A stretch of DNA of 64,000 nt from Datura wrightii (taxonomy: Eukaryota; Streptophyta; Magnoliopsida; Solanales; Solanaceae), in the NCBI GenBank assembly GCA_035772735.1, contig JASDFA010000019.1, positions 70,966,001 to 71,030,000 of the forward strand, written 5' to 3'. This document shows positions 26,498 to 38,524 of the stretch, piece by piece. Position 1 is the first letter of the stretch, and each line of letters begins with the position of its first letter. Under the pieces are notes generated by a model. The model was not told the origin of the DNA and made no database searches. It saw only the letters and a program-made list of their open reading frames with translations. The translations under genes and the position numbers were made by a program.

Positions 26498-28800
26498 GTC
26501 ATTTGGTGTGATGAATAAAGGGAGATAATCCTAAAATAAATTTTTAGTAACCCCTAATTCCTTGTTTAGTTATAAATGCCTCTATTTATACTTAGACCTT
26601 ATTTATTTTCATTAAGATTAAGACATCTGAATCTGAATGCTTTAAATGTTGTCTCTAGATCTGAACACTGAATGATTAACACTGTTTGTTTTTCAATATC
26701 TGAATGTGCATACTTTATATAATTATAAATATATTAAATATATAATTTAAATAAAAATATTAATTTAATAAAATATATTTATTATCTGATAAAAATAAAA
26801 TATTTATGTTTGTTATTGATGGTGGAGATGATTTGTAATGGTGATCGTTGTAATGCATTGTGTTAATGGATAGTAATTATAGTGGTGATAGTTTCTAGTA
26901 ATGGTGGTTGTGATAGTTATAATAATGGGGTTAGTTGGTGTTGTAGTGACTGACGCGATGTGACGATTGGTGATGGTGGTTGTGATGGTAAAATTGGTTG
27001 ATGTTAGGAGTTGACAGTATTGATGGTAGTGGCGAAAAAATATGTGGTGGTTGACGATGTGTTGGTAGTAGTTACGGCGATGCTAATTGTGATGGTGAAG
27101 GTGGTTGGTAGTAGGAATCTAGTTGTGATGGTGAAGGTGGCTGGTGGTAGGAATTACTCATAGTGGTGGTAGCAAGTGATAATTGTGGTAGAGGTGGCGG
27201 CGGTAATGACGATGGTAGTGGTGATGGTAGTGAATATAACTATAATTATGGAAGGATACGTGTAGTAATAATTGACAGTAGAGGTTGGTAGCAGTGATGG
27301 TTGCCAGTAGTTGTTGTGATGCCAGGGTGGTTGACGACGGTAATGGTGGTTGAAAATGGTGAGAGAGGTAGTTGGTGTGGTGTGACTGGTGGTTGACGAT
27401 GGTAATGGTAGTGATGGTTGTGATGATAGAGGTGGTTAATTATGGTGGTTGGTGGTTATGGACAGAATGATAATGAAAATTTCCACACAAACATACCTCT
27501 TAATGATATTAAAACTTTGTTTCAGACCTTAATGGTTAAGACCTATTTAGATGAAATAAGTGCTTAAATCTGAATGAAAACTAACACACTTAATGGCCTA
27601 AGATATGAACCATTCAGATTCAGCCTCCATTAAGTGCAAACAAATGAGGCATTAATGGGGGTCTGAATCTGAATGTTTTAGATCTCAGGCCATTAAGTGC
27701 ATTTGTTTTCATTAAGATTCACGCACTTATTTCACTCTATTAAGATCTAGAATAGAGTCTTAATATCATTAAGAGATATATTTGTGTAAATAATTTTCAT
27801 CATAACTTTATCCAAAGTCACCACCATTAACCACCTCTATCATCACAATCACCATCATTATTACCATATCCAACCACCAGTCACCACCACCTTCTACTAC
27901 CTCTGTCACCACTGTCAATAACTTTATTGTCATCAATAACTCCTGACATCACAACAACCACTGGCAACCACCAGTGCTACCAACCACTATTGTCAGTCAT
28001 TTCCACAATATAACCTCCATAATTATAATTACATTTACAGTCACCACCGTCGCTGGCTAACTGCCACTGCTGCTGCTGCCGCCGCCACTTCTACCACCAT
28101 TATTACTCACTATCACCACTACGACCAATCCCTACTATCAACCACCTTCACCATCACAACTAACACCACCGCCAACTACTATTAACACATTGTCAACCAC
28201 CACACATTCTTCAGCTACCACCATCAAAATCGTTAATGCCTAATATCAACCAAATTCACCATCACAACCGCCACTACCAACCATCACCATAATGTTAGTC
28301 ACTATAATACAAACCACCCCTATCATCAAAACTATTATCACCACCATTACTAGAAACTATCACTGCCATAATTACTAGCCATAACACAAAGTATTGCCAT
28401 GAATACCACTACAAATCATCTCCACCATCACTAGCGAACATAAATATTTTATTTTTTATTAGATAATAAATTTATTTTATTAAATTATTTTTTAATATTT
28501 AATTACTTTTTTATTTGAATTGTATATTTAATATATTTAAAAATAAATAAAGTATGCATATTCAGATGTTAAAAAATAAATAGTCTTAATCGTTCAGTGT
28601 TCAGATCTAGAAATAACATCTGAATTATTCAGATGTGCATTTAGATTCAGACGTCTTAATTCTAATAAAAACAAATGATGTCAAAGTGTGGAATAACTTA
28701 TCCTAAAAATTAGTACTAGGATAACTTGTACATCTGGATGGGATAAAAATACTGAAATAATTTGTCCCAAAAATAAAATAATAAAATAATAAAAATACCC
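26498..28800. mobile_element. MITE with GGGGTC-TTTGG end, split by the fold-back element (tentative)
   Basis: GGGGTCATTTGGTGTGATGA at 26498 resembles the CAAACCAAGCGACCCC end at about 44852 and the CAGCCAAACGACCCC end at about 45823, both in reverse. The AT-rich body with ATAATCC/GGATAA motifs resumes at about 28690-28770, after the fold-back element. This suggests a small MITE into which the fold-back inserted. Ends are approximate. Confidence 0.35.
26595..28682. mobile_element. Large fold-back element with TGG/TGA-rich arms
   Basis: The two arms are imperfect reverse complements: left 26595-27633, right 27652-28682, with an 18-bp spacer at 27634-27651. The outer ends (TTTATTTTCATTAAGATTAA against the reverse of the right end) and the inner ends (CATTCAGATTCAG / CTGAATCTGAATG) both pair. 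Each arm carries 600-650 bp of irregular trinucleotide-type sequence, GTGGTGATGG-like on the left and CCACCATCAC-like on the right. No ORF is present. It fits a fold-back or MULE-like non-autonomous transposon. Confidence 0.7.
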
Positions 28801-28845
28801 CTTCAAATTCTTTTTCTACATCATTTTTCACCTTTTTACGTAACA

Positions 28846-29248
28846 TCAATATATATATAAAGGATACTTAGAGGCGTGTTGATGTGCCATGCCTCTAAGG
28901 CCTCTATTCCTATTTTTCTTTTTTCTTATTTTTTTCTTCTATTTTAAAATTATTTTTATTTCATTTATTTAATTAATGTCATTTAATGTTATGTCACTAA
29001 ACAAGCTCCACTACATAAAATGAATAAATAATAATAACCCTCCATTAAATAAAATAAATAAATAAAATAAAAATAAATATAATATATAAATATCATCATC
29101 ATATCATCACATTAATATATAAGTGGGACGCCAAAAGTGAAAAATTAGATTACCATTTTGCCCCTTCACTAAATTAAAATTTAATTAAACACATAATTAA
29201 ATATTAATATTTTATCATATCATAATTATATATTTATTACTGTATAAC
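28846..29248 (+). mobile_element. Helitron-like 5' end, copy 1 (interrupted by pararetrovirus)
   Basis: It starts at A/TC with TCAATATATATATAAAGG, then a subterminal dyad CTTAGAGGCGTG..CATGCCTCTAAG at about 28868-28900. The following sequence matches 39993-40440 closely, including TTTAATTAATnTCATTTAAT and TAGATTACCATTTTGCCCC. The match is broken at about 29249, where viral sequence begins, and related sequence resumes after the virus at 39776. The Helitron assignment rests on the TC start, the dyad and the 3' end at 44248. Confidence 0.5.
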
Positions 29249-30767
29249 TGCACAAGCTTAATCCTTCTTGTATGCAGACTCCAATAAGCCGTCCATACGT
29301 ATAGGTGTTATACATGATTTGGATATTATTTCCACGAAGAGTTTTCCTTACTCTTTCTGCAAATAGATGTGGTAAACCATCAATAAATTTACCTTTCCAA
29401 TGATCACTGTTACTTTCGGGTAGGTCCATTACCCGACTAAGGAAGGTGTCCTTATACCACCTGAATTCACCTAGATGTTTACATCTAAGTCCATTTAACA
29501 AAGTACGAATATTTTCGTACATGTTGGTGAATCTGCCACTAAAATGCTCAATAATAGTAAGCACTAAAGTGTAGACACAATCTTGTCTTCCAGCTACTAA
29601 GGCTCTTCCTAGATTATCAACTCCAGGTTCAAACTTAACAGCGTTATAGATCGCTGCTCTATCCTCTGATGTCATAAAGTTATCCCACCAACCTCTTAAT
29701 TGGCCTGTGAATCCTGCTACTATCATTCTGCAAATTACTGTTTTCGTATTTTTGTCAGAAGTAGCTTTGCAGATTGTAGAATACATCAGCATACGATGCA
29801 CCAGAATACTAATCTGTCTGTCCGTCAAACCATCTAAATTCCATTCATAGATGGCATCACCGTTATAACTGGTGTTGGTTTGGTTCCAATCCCTTTCTTC
29901 CACCAAAACATCTTGAGGTGTTGGTCTAGGATAATAATAAGTATCCATCCTGGGCATATCTCCATATCTTTTTCCCAACTTTCTGAGCTTATTAAGCTCA
30001 GATCTGATTTCTTCTTTATAATCCTTTGACGGGTCTAAAATATTCTCCGCAAATTCAGAAGCGAGCTCCAAAGGTTTAAGATTTAAACCTTCTAGTTTTT
30101 CATTAACTAGCTTTTCCAACTCTTCTCTAGATTTAATCTTGAATCCAGTAATTTCTGGAGGTCTCTGAATGGAAGGTTCTAGCCTTGTAGAAGCTTCAGG
30201 TTGACTAGGTATAATTTGAGCAGAATGAACAACCATAGACATGTCGGATGAAGAAGGAATACCTATCTTCTTTACCAACTCAGTTAAATAATCAAGTTTA
30301 GAATCAAGAGAACTAATATGTTCGCCCAAAACTTTAACATATAAAGACAAATAATTATTTTGAGAAATCAAATTATTAATTTCCTTTATACCTTTGCTAG
30401 CAACATCATCATCAATAAATTTTTGAAAAGCAGCAAAAGTAATACCAGTATTATTTGGTAAAATAAAAGGATTTTGAGGAGGATAAATACTCGTTATAAG
30501 ATTGCCATTATTTTCTTGATAGGTTCTTTCAAGAACTTTAATATATAAAGGCATGTAAGTGGTTATAAACCAAGGAGCAAAATATATAATTTGATTATGT
30601 AAAGCACAGGTTTCATAAAACTCTTGGAAAATGTTCCTTTTGTCATCATTGCTATAAAATTCAGCATACCAGTTTTTAAAACTTTTCCATTTATCTTGAC
30701 AAAATTCGTTTAAAATATGTTTTCTTGCCGGTGACCCCGGACTAAAATCAATTTGGACCTTAATCAT
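29249..30767 (-). pseudogene. Pararetroviral capsid-region ORF, copy 1, truncated
   Basis: Starts at ATG 30767, immediately after the TAA of the movement-protein frame, and stays open for about 505 codons until host DNA begins at 29249. It corresponds to residues 1-505 of the copy 2 ORF. It holds the coat-protein core with conserved segments such as FTGQLRGWWDNF, but loses the zinc knuckle, protease, RT and RNase H to truncation. The last few residues before the stop at 29226 are read from flanking DNA. Confidence 0.85.
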
Positions 30768-31871
30768 TTAAGTTTTATTAAAATCAAAATCCATATCGGA
30801 TAAAGTAGGAACATCCTTGTCAGAATTATCATCTTTAACAATATTGTTAGAAACCCTTATATGTTCAACACGCTTATTACCATCAGCCGTGTTTATTGTA
30901 TGGAGAGAGGCGGCACGATTTAATCTGGCCGGACCATAGATTGGTTCAATAGGATCAATATATGAATGACCTGCAGAAGTAGATAATCTTCTACTACCAG
31001 TATACGAATGCCTGTAAGGGGTTAAGGACTTATTGTCCTCAAACTGAATGCAAATCGGACTTATTGTCCTCAAACTGAATGCAAATCCTACCTTCAGGAG
31101 TTTGGCTAATATGCGAATAATCATGATTAGTAACATCTTTAGATTGTTGACTCGGAGATATAACAGAGTCTAAAATCCAAGTAGAGGGAAAATTAATTTC
31201 ATCCCATCCAATAAGTCTCCTAGTGGTGACTTTGGACTTAGCAAAATTTGTTTCAAAAATCATAGTCTCATTTGACATATTTGTCAATTTGCATCGAGGA
31301 GTAAGAGTAGACAAAAACTTATAATAAATTCTATAAGATAAACATATAAGTTCTGATCCATGAGCATAATTATAACCATGAGTTTTAACATTTAATGTTA
31401 ACGCATCAAGAATATTGACATCAGATAAAGATAATTATAAATTGGGTTGAGTATTAAAATATACGGGACCATATGCCACCGTAGATTCAATAGAACCCAT
31501 AAGAGATTGTCTAAAATTTAAATTTCTAGCATCTCTTAAAGCAGCCATAAATGATTCAGGTAACCCTTTAAGGGTTAAAGGCTTAAAAGCAATTTGAACT
31601 AAGCCTATATGCATAAAACTATACTTCTTTTTATAAAGCATAATATCTCGTTCATTTAATAAACGAACAGTTTGTTCAGAAGAATTCAAAGCAAGAGACT
31701 GCTCAGTAGTTTTTATCAACTGTTTAGAAGATAATCTATCAAAGAAACCATAATCATAAATTGTAGAATAGGAACTTGTGGAATAGTCCACTTGTTTAAT
31801 AAATCAAGATTTTGAGGTATATCTACCTCTTCAAGTCTAGTATTTTTAATACTACTTTCTCCAATATTCAT
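30768..31871 (-). pseudogene. Pararetroviral movement protein, copy 1, disabled
   Basis: Plant viral cell-to-cell movement protein of the 30K type, recognised by position before the capsid and by segments such as FKPLTLKGLPESF and TPRCKLTNMSNETM. The likely start is ATG 31871, 61 bp past the primer site. Three breaks are visible: a frame change between about 31791 and 31716, an in-frame TAA at 31434-31432, and a 31-bp tandem duplication (31026-31087) that shifts frame. The final frame closes with a TAA that abuts the capsid ATG. No full product is possible. Confidence 0.75.
31026..31087. repeat. 31-bp tandem duplication in movement-protein frame
   Basis: GGACTTATTGTCCTCAAACT and the next 11 bases occur twice, 31026-31056 and 31057-31087. 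The second viral copy has a single unit at about 38786-38816, so the duplication arose in this copy. Because 31 is not a multiple of three, it breaks the frame. Confidence 0.9.
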
Positions 31872-31931
31872 AACAATTAAACATCTATGTTGAATCCCAT
31901 CATACTTTGAATCCCATAAAACAATTCCTAG

Positions 31932-31943
31932 GCTCTGATACCA
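31932..31943 (-). other. Pararetroviral primer-binding site (tRNA-iMet)
   Basis: The minus strand reads TGGTATCAGAGC, a 12/12 match to the complement of the plant initiator tRNA-Met 3' end. This site primes minus-strand synthesis and marks position 1 of caulimovirid genomes. Confidence 0.9.
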
Positions 31944-32793
31944 TGTGGGCAGGATCTGTCGGTGTCGGCGGTAGTCCGCTCGACGGCGATAGACCTTATC
32001 CAAATAATACCCTTGTCTTCAAACAAGAATCAAAACAAAGAGAGATTATTATCTGATCTGTATAAAAACTTAGTATATAGATTAATAGTTGTATGGTAAT
32101 CTTTCACCGAAGCATGGGGCCTGTCATAGCAAAGAATACTGCCGGATCTTGAGACCATGTGTACAGGATACCTTTTTAGGGGCTCCCCGGGATAACAACA
32201 GCCCTAAACAACTCCAATAAACGGGCTTTTTCACCGGGCAACTGTACGTAGCCACTAAGGCAAATCCAAGATCTACAGTATTCTTGCCGACTGTACCACC
32301 ATCTCCGAACCAAGCTATTAATATTAATACTAAATCTTTAAAGTTCATATAATAAAATCTCTTGATTTTAATAAAGTCTAGTTCATCTTTATGGGAATTC
32401 AAGCAGCATGGTATTCAACATAGATAGATGTTTAGCCAGCTATAAGCTCGGCCATCGGAGAAATAGTAAAATAAAATAAACAGAAATTAAATTACCTTGA
32501 GGCCTGAAGTTGTGTCCAAAGTTTGGACGATTTTTGGTTTTTTCTATACAAAACGAAAAATTACAAGAGAAGATTTACAAAAAGCTGTGTCTTCTTTTAG
32601 AGAGAAGGCAGAGCAAAACCTAGAGAGAGAGAGAAAATGAAAATTTCTGATGCTATACAAGTGAGGCAGAGGCCTCTTTAAATAGAAAAGGGAAGAATCT
32701 TTGTACAGTAAATACAGTGTGCTCTATTATTGCACTGCGACAGATATATCTGTCAATGGGTCCACCATGGGTCCACAATGTTCCTTGATCTTA
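31944..32793 (-). promoter_or_regulatory. Pararetroviral intergenic region: promoter and leader
   Basis: This is the non-coding interval between the second ORF and the primer site. The minus strand has a TATA-like TATTTAAA at 32684-32677, followed by a CT-rich leader (CTCTCTCTCTAGG near 32625). Caulimovirids place the pregenomic RNA promoter and a structured leader with short ORFs here. A short open frame at 32124-32402 is probably a leader uORF or chance. Activity cannot be judged from sequence. Confidence 0.65.
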
Positions 32794-34320
32794 TCAGATT
32801 TTCTTCTTTCCTTGTGCGTTTAACATTCTCTGGATGAAATTTTTGGCACTATCTTCATCTTCGATTTTATCTTGTTGTAGGAGCTTTTCTGCTTCCCTTA
32901 ACACATCTTCGGTGTCTGCTTCTTCATCCGCTTGAGAGTCCTCATAGTTTGATGGACTCTTCATAGAGGTATCAGATTTGCTGGAAATTTGTTCAAATGA
33001 CTCCAGCAGATTTTTCTTTACAAGATTAAGATAATCCTCAATCTGTTGGGTTTTATTTCCCGGTTGATATGCTATCTTTCTCGCAATATGTCTTAGGGGG
33101 TTGTCCTCAATAGTTTCAATTTTTCCCCTTTCTTGATACCTTTTTAAAGTTTTGTTGATATCATCAACGGTTTCTTGTCCATAAATTTGTTTAGTTGCTG
33201 GGTCAATTTTTAACATCTTGTCCAAGAAATTATTATAATAGGTCCGATAAATACAAGGGATTTGTTCTTCGGTATAACCGAACTCGGGGATCCATTTGTG
33301 GATCCAAGGAATTGAAAACTCTATGAAGAACATAACTTGGCTGATATTTTCTGGAGAGCTGATATGGTCTTCCCGGTATAACCGATCTAGATCAGGGGAC
33401 ACTTGTATCCAAGAGTCATATAACTCTTTAATTTGCTCAGGTAATATCCTGATAGAAGGACCGTGGAATGTCCACCATTTCAAGAACCAATTTGGTATAG
33501 TCTTTTGAAATATCTTTGAGCATACCTTTATGAACCATGTATGCTTATGTTTATCATTATTATAATACAAAACGTATGAGAAAGCTTGGATATAATCCCA
33601 ATAGGTGAAATTCATCCTTCCACCTTCAAGTATAACTTGTTTTTCTTTCATGGTGGAGATACCCCACTCTTCTATGGATATAATCCTTTTTATAATAAAC
33701 TTTGAGAAGTTATAAACTGTCTCATCTCTATTGTCTTTGAAGTGAGATATCTCTGCACTTCCTGTAGAAAGGAGAATATTCTCATAATAACTTCGGGTTT
33801 TATATGATTTACCCGGGAAATATAATTTTTTCATTAAGTATTTTTGGGTTATCTCCCAAATATCATCTTTCCATCGGATATCTTTATTCTCAAGTAGAAG
33901 TATAACTTCTCTTTTTGAGACCTTTTCATAATTTTTCTGATCTTCTGTCGTCTCCATGGCGATAGAGGCGTAGGTATTACCTTGCCTTTTTCTGCTAGCC
34001 ATATGTTGCTGCAGAGCCTCATATAATGGGCTATTTCTCGGAATATCTTCCAAGTTAATTGATGAGGATGAAGTTTCAGTTTCCTCTCTTTGAGAAATAT
34101 TCTCATTGACAAGAGTTCTATTACCTCTTCTAATAATAGGATTTTGAGATGTATAACTCCCTGAACTTGAGCCCCGAGAAGTATAACTTCCGGTGATAGA
34201 ATTTGACCCTCCTCGGTCGTTATATCGACCTGGGTTTCTTCCCCTTCCTCTATTAGAGGAGAATTGGGACGGCCATTGTGGCCTCATTCTGCAATGAAAA
34301 CAAATTTTGTTAGTTTTCAT
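32794..34320 (-). CDS. Pararetroviral second ORF, 508 aa, function unknown, open
   Basis: Begins at ATG 34320, overlapping the stop of the preceding frame (ATGAAAACTAA), and is open for 508 codons. The N-terminus is basic and Gly/Arg/Ser-rich (NRGRGRNPGRYNDRGG), suggesting RNA binding. A disordered Ser/Gln segment follows, then a Trp/Tyr-rich middle region (about 140-370: WDYIQAFSYVLYY, WFLKWWTFHG), then an acidic C-terminus. The position after RNase H matches the unassigned ORF2 of florendoviruses. I see no motif of the caulimovirus transactivator. It is the only full-length open viral frame here. Whether it is expressed is unknown. Confidence 0.75.
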   Translation of the reverse strand: MKTNKICFHCRMRPQWPSQFSSNRGRGRNPGRYNDRGGSNSITGSYTSRGSSSGSYTSQNPIIRRGNRTLVNENISQREETETSSSSINLEDIPRNSPLYEALQQHMASRKRQGNTYASIAMETTEDQKNYEKVSKREVILLLENKDIRWKDDIWEITQKYLMKKLYFPGKSYKTRSYYENILLSTGSAEISHFKDNRDETVYNFSKFIIKRIISIEEWGISTMKEKQVILEGGRMNFTYWDYIQAFSYVLYYNNDKHKHTWFIKVCSKIFQKTIPNWFLKWWTFHGPSIRILPEQIKELYDSWIQVSPDLDRLYREDHISSPENISQVMFFIEFSIPWIHKWIPEFGYTEEQIPCIYRTYYNNFLDKMLKIDPATKQIYGQETVDDINKTLKRYQERGKIETIEDNPLRHIARKIAYQPGNKTQQIEDYLNLVKKNLLESFEQISSKSDTSMKSPSNYEDSQADEEADTEDVLREAEKLLQQDKIEDEDSAKNFIQRMLNAQGKKKI

Positions 34321-37300
34321 TTAAAAATTCTCTTGTTAAAAAATCTGGCAGGGAACTATCACTCCCTTTTTATATTCTATATCAAAATCGAAAGGCGCTA
34401 ATTGAGCCTGCCATCTAGCAAATATAATTTTTGAGGCATCATGTTTGAAATCTTTATTAAACATAAATCTGACTGCATTATTATCAGTCCTTATCAGAAA
34501 CCTTTTGTTATACAGATCATCTTGAAATTTCAAGACACATTTAACAATGCAGAGCATCTCATGGGCCACCGTAGCATACTTTTGTTGGGCCTCAGTCCAT
34601 TTTCCTGAATAATAACGAATCAAATACTCCCTTTTATCATGGGGATTTAATTGTTTAAGAATACCGCCGAAACCTACATTAGAGGCATCGGTCTCAATAA
34701 TGTTTTGCCAATCAGGATTAGCCAGGGTTAAACAAGGTAAAGAGCTTACCTTCTCTTTTACCTTCTTAACAATATCAGTGTGTATATCAGACCATGGCAA
34801 ATTATAACATTTTTTTTAGCCTTTCAAATAAAGGAGCCAGGTCTTTTGACAAATTATTTATAAACGGGGAAATATAATTTAGACTCCCAAGAAATCTTTG
34901 CAATTGAGTCCTGTCATTAATAACATCAGGAAATTTTGAAGCAAATTCAATAGATCTTTGAATAGGAATTATCTTTCCTTGGCAAATATAATGACCAAGA
35001 AATCTGACATTGGTCTGAAAAAGACTCATTTTGGGTTTAGATATAACTAACCCATTTTGAATAATAACCTTTTTAAAAATATCTAAATGTTTATAATGTA
35101 ATTCTAAAGTTTTAGAAAATACTAAAATATCATCTATGTAGACAATGATAAAATCCATATATGGATTAAAAATATCATTCATGATTTTCTGAAATTCAGA
35201 AGGCGCGTTTTTCAAACCGAAAGGCATAACATTCCACTCGTACTGCCCGAACGGGACAATGAATGCCGTTCTATAAGTATGCTCTTTAAAAAGCTGAATC
35301 TGCCAATAACCAGATTTTAAATCAAATTTTGAAAATATATTGGCATCATATAATCTGGACAAAAGATCCCGCTTATTAGGAATAGGATACCTGATCCATT
35401 TTAAAACTTTATTCAACGGTTTATAATTTATTACCAATCTTGGTACACCACGTTCTTTTTCAGAAATCAATTTAATTTTTTCCTGAACTTTTGAAGATTG
35501 TAAAATATCATTGATAGACATGCTATATATTTCATGTTGTAAAGATTTCATATGAAAAACCTTTTTATCAATCAAAGTATTTATATTTCTCGTAAGGGGT
35601 TCAGTTATAAACTGAAAAGAAATCTTTTTACCCTTATAAGTAGCATCAAAACCTTTGTTATCAACATGAGTAAAAGGATAAATAGCTTGTATAAATGGAG
35701 TTCCCAGTATAATAGGAGGAAACATTTTATCTTTGACAAGTATGAAAAAATGCGGAATGCAAACCTTATTTTTGCAAACATAGGCATTAGGAAGTTTATA
35801 ATCTATTTTCATTTTATCACCAGATGCAGAACTAATTTTATGAGAAGTTTTCTGGTAATATCTGGTAGGAATTATACCTTCCTGAATACAGCTCATATCT
35901 GCTCCACTATCAATAAGAGCAGTTTCAGTAATTGAAAAATTATCATCAATTAAAATGGTGCATTTAACATACCATCTATGAGAGGTCACTATTTGCATCA
36001 TTCCTACAAACAAATCATCATTAGGGGAAGAAATAGCCCTTTTTGTGAAATCGGAGATTTCGTTCAAATCATTTGTTTCATTTAATAAAACTCCTTTTCC
36101 TTTATCATTAATAGAAATCTTTTCAATTTGGTTCATATGATGGTCTAAAATCATTTGATTTTGTTTAAGAGATTTAATCTCATTTTTTAATTTTTCAACT
36201 TCATATTTTAAATCATCCATTGAAGAAGTATAACTGGGAAGATTCATATTTTGTGGCGAGTTCTTTTGTAAAAGTCTTTTTTGAACTTCTGCCATAGAAT
36301 ATGGAACTTCCTCCAAAATATCTTTCTTTTGAATAGGCTTATCTGCCGATTTTGAAATAGAGGCCATGCTGATAATTTTTTCTCTTAATTCATTATCAGT
36401 GACTTCTTTCAATAATTCTAAAACATTATCAGAAGTAATAGGTTTAAGTTCAAAATTATTTTGAAATTGAGATTGTAATTTATAAAAATCCAGGTTGTCA
36501 CAAGAACAATTTCCTGTACCTGTATCACATTTATCACAATCATCAGGTAAATCAAATAATTTGATAGAGGTTTCAGATTCAGAGGAAGAAGTATAATCAC
36601 TCTCACTGACTGAAGTTTCGTCCATGATCTTCATAATCTGTTCTTTGGATTTATCGTCCAAATCCATGGCTAGAGCCTTGATCCGTTCCTTCTTGCAATT
36701 TGGGGCAATATGACCAAATTGTCCACATCTATAACACTTAATATCATTTAAATCTCTTCCAGATCTGTCTTTAACAAATCTCTTTTCTTTTCGATGTTTC
36801 CTTCGGAAATATCTTTCCTCTTTTGATCGACGATGTCGTCTTTTACCTTTCCTTTGGTAAAATTCATCTTCATTTTTCTTATTCTTCTTTTTTAATGAAG
36901 AAGTTGCGATAGTTTTTTCCATTCCAAACTGTTGACAGAAATCTCCTAACTGGTTCTTTTCAGTTAGACTTTGTCTCTTAAGTTGTGCATTCAGCTTTAA
37001 TTCATTGCACAAGTTTAATCCTTCTTGTGTGCAGACTCCAATAAGCCGTCCATACGTATAAGTGTTATACATGATTTGGATATTATTTCCACGAAGAGTT
37101 TTCCTTACTCTTTCTGCAAACAGATGTGGTAAACCATCAATAAATTTACCTTTCCAATGATCACTGTTACTTTCGGGTAGGTCCATTACCCGACTAAGGA
37201 AGGTGTCCTTATACCACCTGAATTCACCTAGATGTTTACATCTAAGTCCATTTAATAAAGTACGAATATTTTCGTACATGTTGGTGAATCTGCCACTAAA

Positions 37301-38524
37301 ATGCTCAATAATAGTAAGCACTAAAGTGTAGACACAATCTTGTCTTCCAGCTACTAAGGCTCTTCCTAGATTATCAACTCCAGGTTCAGACTTAACAGCG
37401 TTATAGATCGCTGCTCTATCTTCTGATGTCATAAAGTTATCCCACCAACCTCTTAATTGGCCGGTGAATCCTGCTACTATCATTCTGCAAATTACTGTTT
37501 CCGTATTCTTGTCAGAAGTAGCTTTGCAGATTGTAGAATACATTAGCATACGATGCACCAGAATACTAATCTGTCTGTCCGTCAAACCATCTAAATTCCA
37601 TTCATAGATGGCATCACCGTTATAACTGGTGTTGGTTTGGTTCCAATCCCTTTCTTCCACCAAAACATCTTGAGGTGTTGGTCTAGGATAATAATAAGTA
37701 TACATTCTGGGCATATCTCCATATCTTTTTCCCAACTTTCTGAGCTTATTAAGCTCAGATCTGGTTTCTTCTTTATAATCCTTTGACGGGTCTAAAATAT
37801 TCTCCGCAAATTCAGAAGCGAGCTCCAAAGGTTTAAGATTTAAACCTGCTAGTTTTTCATTAACTAGCTTTTCCAACTCTTCTCTAGATTTAATCTTGAA
37901 TCCAGTAATTTCTGGAGGTCTCTGAATGGAAGGTTCTAGCCTTGTAGAAGCTTCAGGTTGACTAGGTATAATTTGAGCAGAATGAACAACCATAGACATG
38001 TCGGATGAAGAAGGAATACCTATCTTCTTTACCAACTCAGTTAAATAATCAAGTTTAGAATCAAGAGAACTAATATGTTCGCCCAAAACTTTAACATATA
38101 AAGACAAATAATTATTTTGAGAAATCAAATTATTAATTTCCTTTATACCTTTGCTAGCAACATCATCATCAATAAATTTTTGAAAAGCAGCAAAAGTAAT
38201 ACCAGTATTATTTGGTAAAATAAAAGGATTTTGAGGAGGATAAATACTCGTTATAAGATTGCCATTATTTTCTTGATAGGTTCTTTCAAGAACTTTAATA
38301 TATAAAGGCATGTAAGTGGTTATAAATCAAGGAGCAAAATATATAATTTGATTATGTAAAGCACAGGTTTCATAAAACTCTTGGAAAATGTTCCTTTTGT
38401 CATCATTGCTATAAAATTCAGCATACCAGTTTTTAAAACTTTTCCATTTATCTTGACAAAATTCGTTTAAAATATGTTTTCTTGCCGGTGACCCCGGACT
38501 AAAATCAATTTGGAACTTAATCAT
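34310..38524 (-). pseudogene. Pararetroviral capsid-protease-RT-RNase H ORF, copy 2, disabled
   Basis: Polyprotein frame from ATG 38524. Order: coat-protein core; zinc knuckle CYRCGQFGHIAPNC at 36736-36695; acidic linker; retroviral-type aspartic protease with LIDSGADMS and IILGTPF (about 35920-35690); reverse transcriptase with catalytic YIDD (near 35140); RNase H with TDASN, an HEM helix and RTDNNA. Breaks: a TGA replacing Trp at 38326-38324 (TGG in copy 1), a frame change in an A8 run near 34810 between RT and RNase H, and another frame change near 34360 just before the LPDFLTREFL tail. It would be the replicase/structural polyprotein but cannot be made intact from this copy. Confidence 0.88.

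Noticed and set aside
31932..31943. Possible tRNA gene at the TGGTATCAGAGC site
   Set aside because: Only the 12-nt primer complement is present; no cloverleaf flanks it.
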